Of a stretch of 64,000 nt of DNA, positions 61,781-64,000 are shown piece by piece. A program made the position numbers and the translations under genes. The notes beneath the pieces are model-generated. The model ran no database searches, was not told the origin of the DNA, and was given only the letters and a program-made list of their open reading frames with translations. The stretch lies in NCBI RefSeq assembly GCF_023502425.1, contig NZ_JAMFMA010000003.1, positions 558,001 to 622,000 of the forward strand, written 5' to 3'. The number at the start of each line of letters is the position of its first letter. Position 1 is the first letter of the stretch. Source of the stretch: Flagellimonas spongiicola (lineage in GTDB: Bacteria > Bacteroidota > Bacteroidia > Flavobacteriales > Flavobacteriaceae).

Positions 61781-62779
61781 ATGCTTCAACTTCTTCGGAA
61801 AATAGCGTTTCCGTTTTCCTTGATTTATTTATTAATCATAACTGTTCGGAATTACTTCTATGACATTGGTGTTTTTAAGTCAAAAACCCCAAATACGCCT
61901 ACTATTTGCATAGGAAACCTGAGTGTTGGTGGGACTGGAAAGACTCCAATGATTGAATATGTCATACGATTATTGGAAACCAGAAAACTAGCCATGTTAA
62001 GTAGGGGGTACAAACGGAAATCAGTAGGATTTCAGTTGGGTAATGAAGAATCAACAGTTTTGGATTTAGGTGATGAACCGTATCAAATTCAACAGAAATT
62101 CCCAACTAAATCAATTGCTGTTGATGCAAATCGGTTGAATGGTATTGCCCAATTGGAACAGCTGATAAAGCCAGCGGTTATTTTACTGGACGATGCTTTT
62201 CAACATCGAAAAGTCAATCCACATCTTTCAATACTATTAACGTCTTATGCTTGCCTTTATCCTAGAGATTGGTATTTACCCACCGGGAACCTCAGGGATT
62301 CCAAGAGGGAGGCTAGACGTGCCCAGCTGATTATTGTGACCAAATGTCCAACAAATCTTTCGGAAGAAGACAAGGTCGCTATTACAAGGCAAATAAAGCC
62401 AAAAATCCATCAAAAAGTACTTTTCACTAGTTTGGACTATGCGGAAAAATTTAAGGACGATTTGGGGCAAACTGTGGATGACATACTTTTTCAGGATAAG
62501 CAAATCGCTGTGGTTACTGGAATTGCCTCTCCCGAACCCTTTATTCAACATTTAGCGGCTTTGAACCTCAACTTTGAGCATTTAGAGTTCAGTGATCATC
62601 ACCATTTTACGGCTACGGAACTTAAACGGATAAATGGATTTGATGTGGTAATTACTACCGAAAAAGATTTTGTAAGACTTAATGGTAAGGTGGATTCATT
62701 GTATTATTTGGAAGTGGCCCACAAGTTTTCCGAAAAGGACAAAAGTGTATTGAAAGAAACGCTGGAATCCGTTTTTTAA
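61781..62779 (+). CDS. lpxK: Tetraacyldisaccharide 4'-kinase
   Basis: LpxK phosphorylates the 4' position of the lipid A precursor, giving lipid IVA. The 332-residue protein has an N-terminal membrane-associated helix (about 10-28) and the P-loop NLSVGGTGKTPMIEYV. It also has the motifs LSRGYKRKSVGF, DDAFQHRKV and the C-terminal DHHHFTATEL and TTEKDFVRL. The presence of this step shows the organism makes lipid A. Its stop codon overlaps that of the convergent kinase gene by four bases. Confidence 0.94.
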   Translation: MLQLLRKIAFPFSLIYLLIITVRNYFYDIGVFKSKTPNTPTICIGNLSVGGTGKTPMIEYVIRLLETRKLAMLSRGYKRKSVGFQLGNEESTVLDLGDEPYQIQQKFPTKSIAVDANRLNGIAQLEQLIKPAVILLDDAFQHRKVNPHLSILLTSYACLYPRDWYLPTGNLRDSKREARRAQLIIVTKCPTNLSEEDKVAITRQIKPKIHQKVLFTSLDYAEKFKDDLGQTVDDILFQDKQIAVVTGIASPEPFIQHLAALNLNFEHLEFSDHHHFTATELKRINGFDVVITTEKDFVRLNGKVDSLYYLEVAHKFSEKDKSVLKETLESVF

Positions 62780-63999
62780 ACTAAGCCTTCCATCTTTTTA
62801 CGGAAAATATTTTCTCCAATTTTCTGATAGAACACCTCAGGTTTAAATGGCTTTGTGACAACATCATTGCAGCCTGCCTCATAGAAACTGTCCAAACTGT
62901 CATCAAGTGAAATTGCGGTCAAAGCAATAATTGGAATTTCTTGATCAAATTTGCGGATTTGTCTAGTTGCCTCCTCACCACTAATACCTGGCATGTGGAT
63001 ATCCATCAAAATGGCATTATAGGTATTTGTCTTGGCTAGATCAATGGCTTCGTTACCATTGTTCGCAATATCACAGGTAATCTCTTTTTTCGTGAGCATT
63101 TTCTTGGTGATCACCTGGTTGATTTTATTGTCTTCTACAATTAAAACATGTAGGCCCTTAAAGTCAAATTCCTCTGGATTCAATTCGAAAGTCACTTCAT
63201 CAACAGTGGTATTGTCGCATTTTAAATCCAATTCAAAGAAAAAGGAGCTACCATGTCCCAATTCACTTTCCAAATGTATTTTGCTGCCAAACAGTCCTAA
63301 AAGACTTTTCACGATGGTCAGTCCTAATCCTGTACCGCCGTATTCCCTGTTGATTTGTATAGATCCCTGTTCAAAGCTATCAAAGATGTTCTTCTGCTGA
63401 TCTTCGGAAATACCAATTCCGTTGTCTTTGACTTCAAAGTAAAGTTTTACTTCGTCATCTTCCATTCGAAGCATTTTTGCAATTACTTCAACTTTTCCAT
63501 CCTTGGTGAACTTCAATGCATTACCCACTAAATTCATGAAAATCTGGGAAATTTTGATAGGGTCACCCAAAAGCTGTTGTGGAATATTCGGGTCATAGTC
63601 CAACACCAATTTCGTATTGTTTTCATTGGCGTTTTGCTGAAGTGAATCCACCACATCTGCCAAGACCTTCTGTAACTTGAACTCGATGTTCAAGGGTTCC
63701 AGCTTATCCGCATCAATTTTATTGATTTGAAGAATATCATTGATGAAATTAAGTAGATAGTCCCCTGAGAACTTTAATGATTTAAGATGTTCCTTTTGAT
63801 GTTCGGCCGGATTTTCCTCTAACAATAGGTGGGTTAGACCTGTAACAGCATAAAGTGGTGTACGTAATTCATGGGTCACTGTAGATAGGAAGTTGGTTTT
63901 TGCTTCCATCGCAGATACTGCAGAATCCCTTGCCAACTCCAACTCCTTGTTTTTGGTGTACAAGAGGTCGTTCGTCTTTAATTTTATTTGATTGTTTCG
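62776..63999 (-). CDS. Hybrid sensor histidine kinase/response regulator, 5' end cut by the window
   Basis: The visible C-terminal part (about 407 codons) has a signalling coiled coil, a HisKA domain with the phospho-His in STVTHELRTPL, and a HATPase with N box NLVGNALKF, DNGIGI and GGTGLGLTIV. A receiver domain follows with VEDNKINQ, the phospho-acceptor Asp in LMDIHMPG and the KPF loop. The frame is still open at base 64000, so the sensor part lies outside. No output domain follows the receiver, so signal may pass on to another protein. Confidence 0.93.
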   Translation of the reverse strand, partial: RNNQIKLKTNDLLYTKNKELELARDSAVSAMEAKTNFLSTVTHELRTPLYAVTGLTHLLLEENPAEHQKEHLKSLKFSGDYLLNFINDILQINKIDADKLEPLNIEFKLQKVLADVVDSLQQNANENNTKLVLDYDPNIPQQLLGDPIKISQIFMNLVGNALKFTKDGKVEVIAKMLRMEDDEVKLYFEVKDNGIGISEDQQKNIFDSFEQGSIQINREYGGTGLGLTIVKSLLGLFGSKIHLESELGHGSSFFFELDLKCDNTTVDEVTFELNPEEFDFKGLHVLIVEDNKINQVITKKMLTKKEITCDIANNGNEAIDLAKTNTYNAILMDIHMPGISGEEATRQIRKFDQEIPIIALTAISLDDSLDSFYEAGCNDVVTKPFKPEVFYQKIGENIFRKKMEGLV

Positions 64000-64000
64000 A

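Noticed and set aside
1..64000. tRNA, rRNA or riboswitch genes.
   Set aside because: No cloverleaf, rRNA-like or conserved riboswitch sequence was found by eye in the intergenic gaps, which are mostly short.

Overview
The window looks like an ordinary chromosomal stretch from a marine member of the Flavobacteriaceae (Bacteroidota); I cannot name the genus. The evidence is a moderately AT-rich genome, TAnnTTTG-type -7 boxes, type IX secretion (T9SS) cargo with gliding-motility C-terminal sorting domains, PorP/SprF and OmpA partners, a complete Na+-translocating NADH:quinone reductase, a TatA-like protein, and several Bacteroidota-specific families (DUF3667, DUF6702, T9SS plug protein). I see no rRNA, tRNA, CRISPR array, integrase, transposase or insertion sequence. 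Both edges cut a gene: rsmG on the left and a hybrid histidine kinase on the right.

Layout. 1-8.6 kb: end of rsmG, then a minus-strand run with two metal-binding-domain fusion proteins (an alpha/beta hydrolase and a DJ-1-like protein), a GlxA-type regulator, pruA (proline/glutamate catabolism), apaG, a DUF3667 membrane protein and a T9SS plug-like protein. 8.7-16.3 kb: nqrABCDEF, then a terminator, a small Nqr-associated gene and apbE, whose product attaches FMN to NqrB and NqrC. 16.4-24.3 kb: a membrane-anchored AraC regulator, a TlpA-like lipoprotein, a methyltransferase, map, gpmI, a secreted ankyrin protein, a small membrane protein, an M48 protease and an M15 peptidase.

24.4-35.4 kb is the most unusual region. 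Five minus-strand genes form two copies of one module: a long repetitive secreted protein with a shared N-terminal domain, followed by a homologous protein with a T9SS type-B C-terminus. One repetitive protein has 1957 residues and is built almost entirely from 22 copies of a 48-residue unit and 23 copies of a 22-residue unit. The other has five copies of a 44-residue unit carrying a related GFAD(N)xDDxT core. A short third protein with the same N-terminal region lies in the larger module. I infer tail-fibre-like surface fibres with a T9SS-exported partner; I do not recognise it as a described system.

35.6-48.1 kb: two tandem carboxypeptidase-regulatory-domain proteins, a DUF6702 protein, an M1 metallopeptidase, tatA, a PAP2 phosphatase, an O-methyltransferase, a GNAT acetyltransferase, kynureninase with a convergent AraC regulator, an MFS transporter, a lipoprotein and a sigma factor-small protein-MscS operon. 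48.2-57.2 kb: a T9SS type-B adhesin locus (OmpA-family protein, PorP/SprF, and a 1953-residue adhesin of HYR-like and Calx-beta repeats). The adhesin gene has in-frame GC-rich cassettes, one of them flanked by 31-bp exact direct repeats. An 18-bp motif lies upstream of both the adhesin and the sprF-like gene. 57.6-64 kb: clpP, kynurenine monooxygenase (which with kynureninase gives two consecutive kynurenine-pathway steps), a zinc-ribbon-family coiled-coil protein lacking its cysteines, a Nif3-like protein, lpxK and the hybrid kinase.
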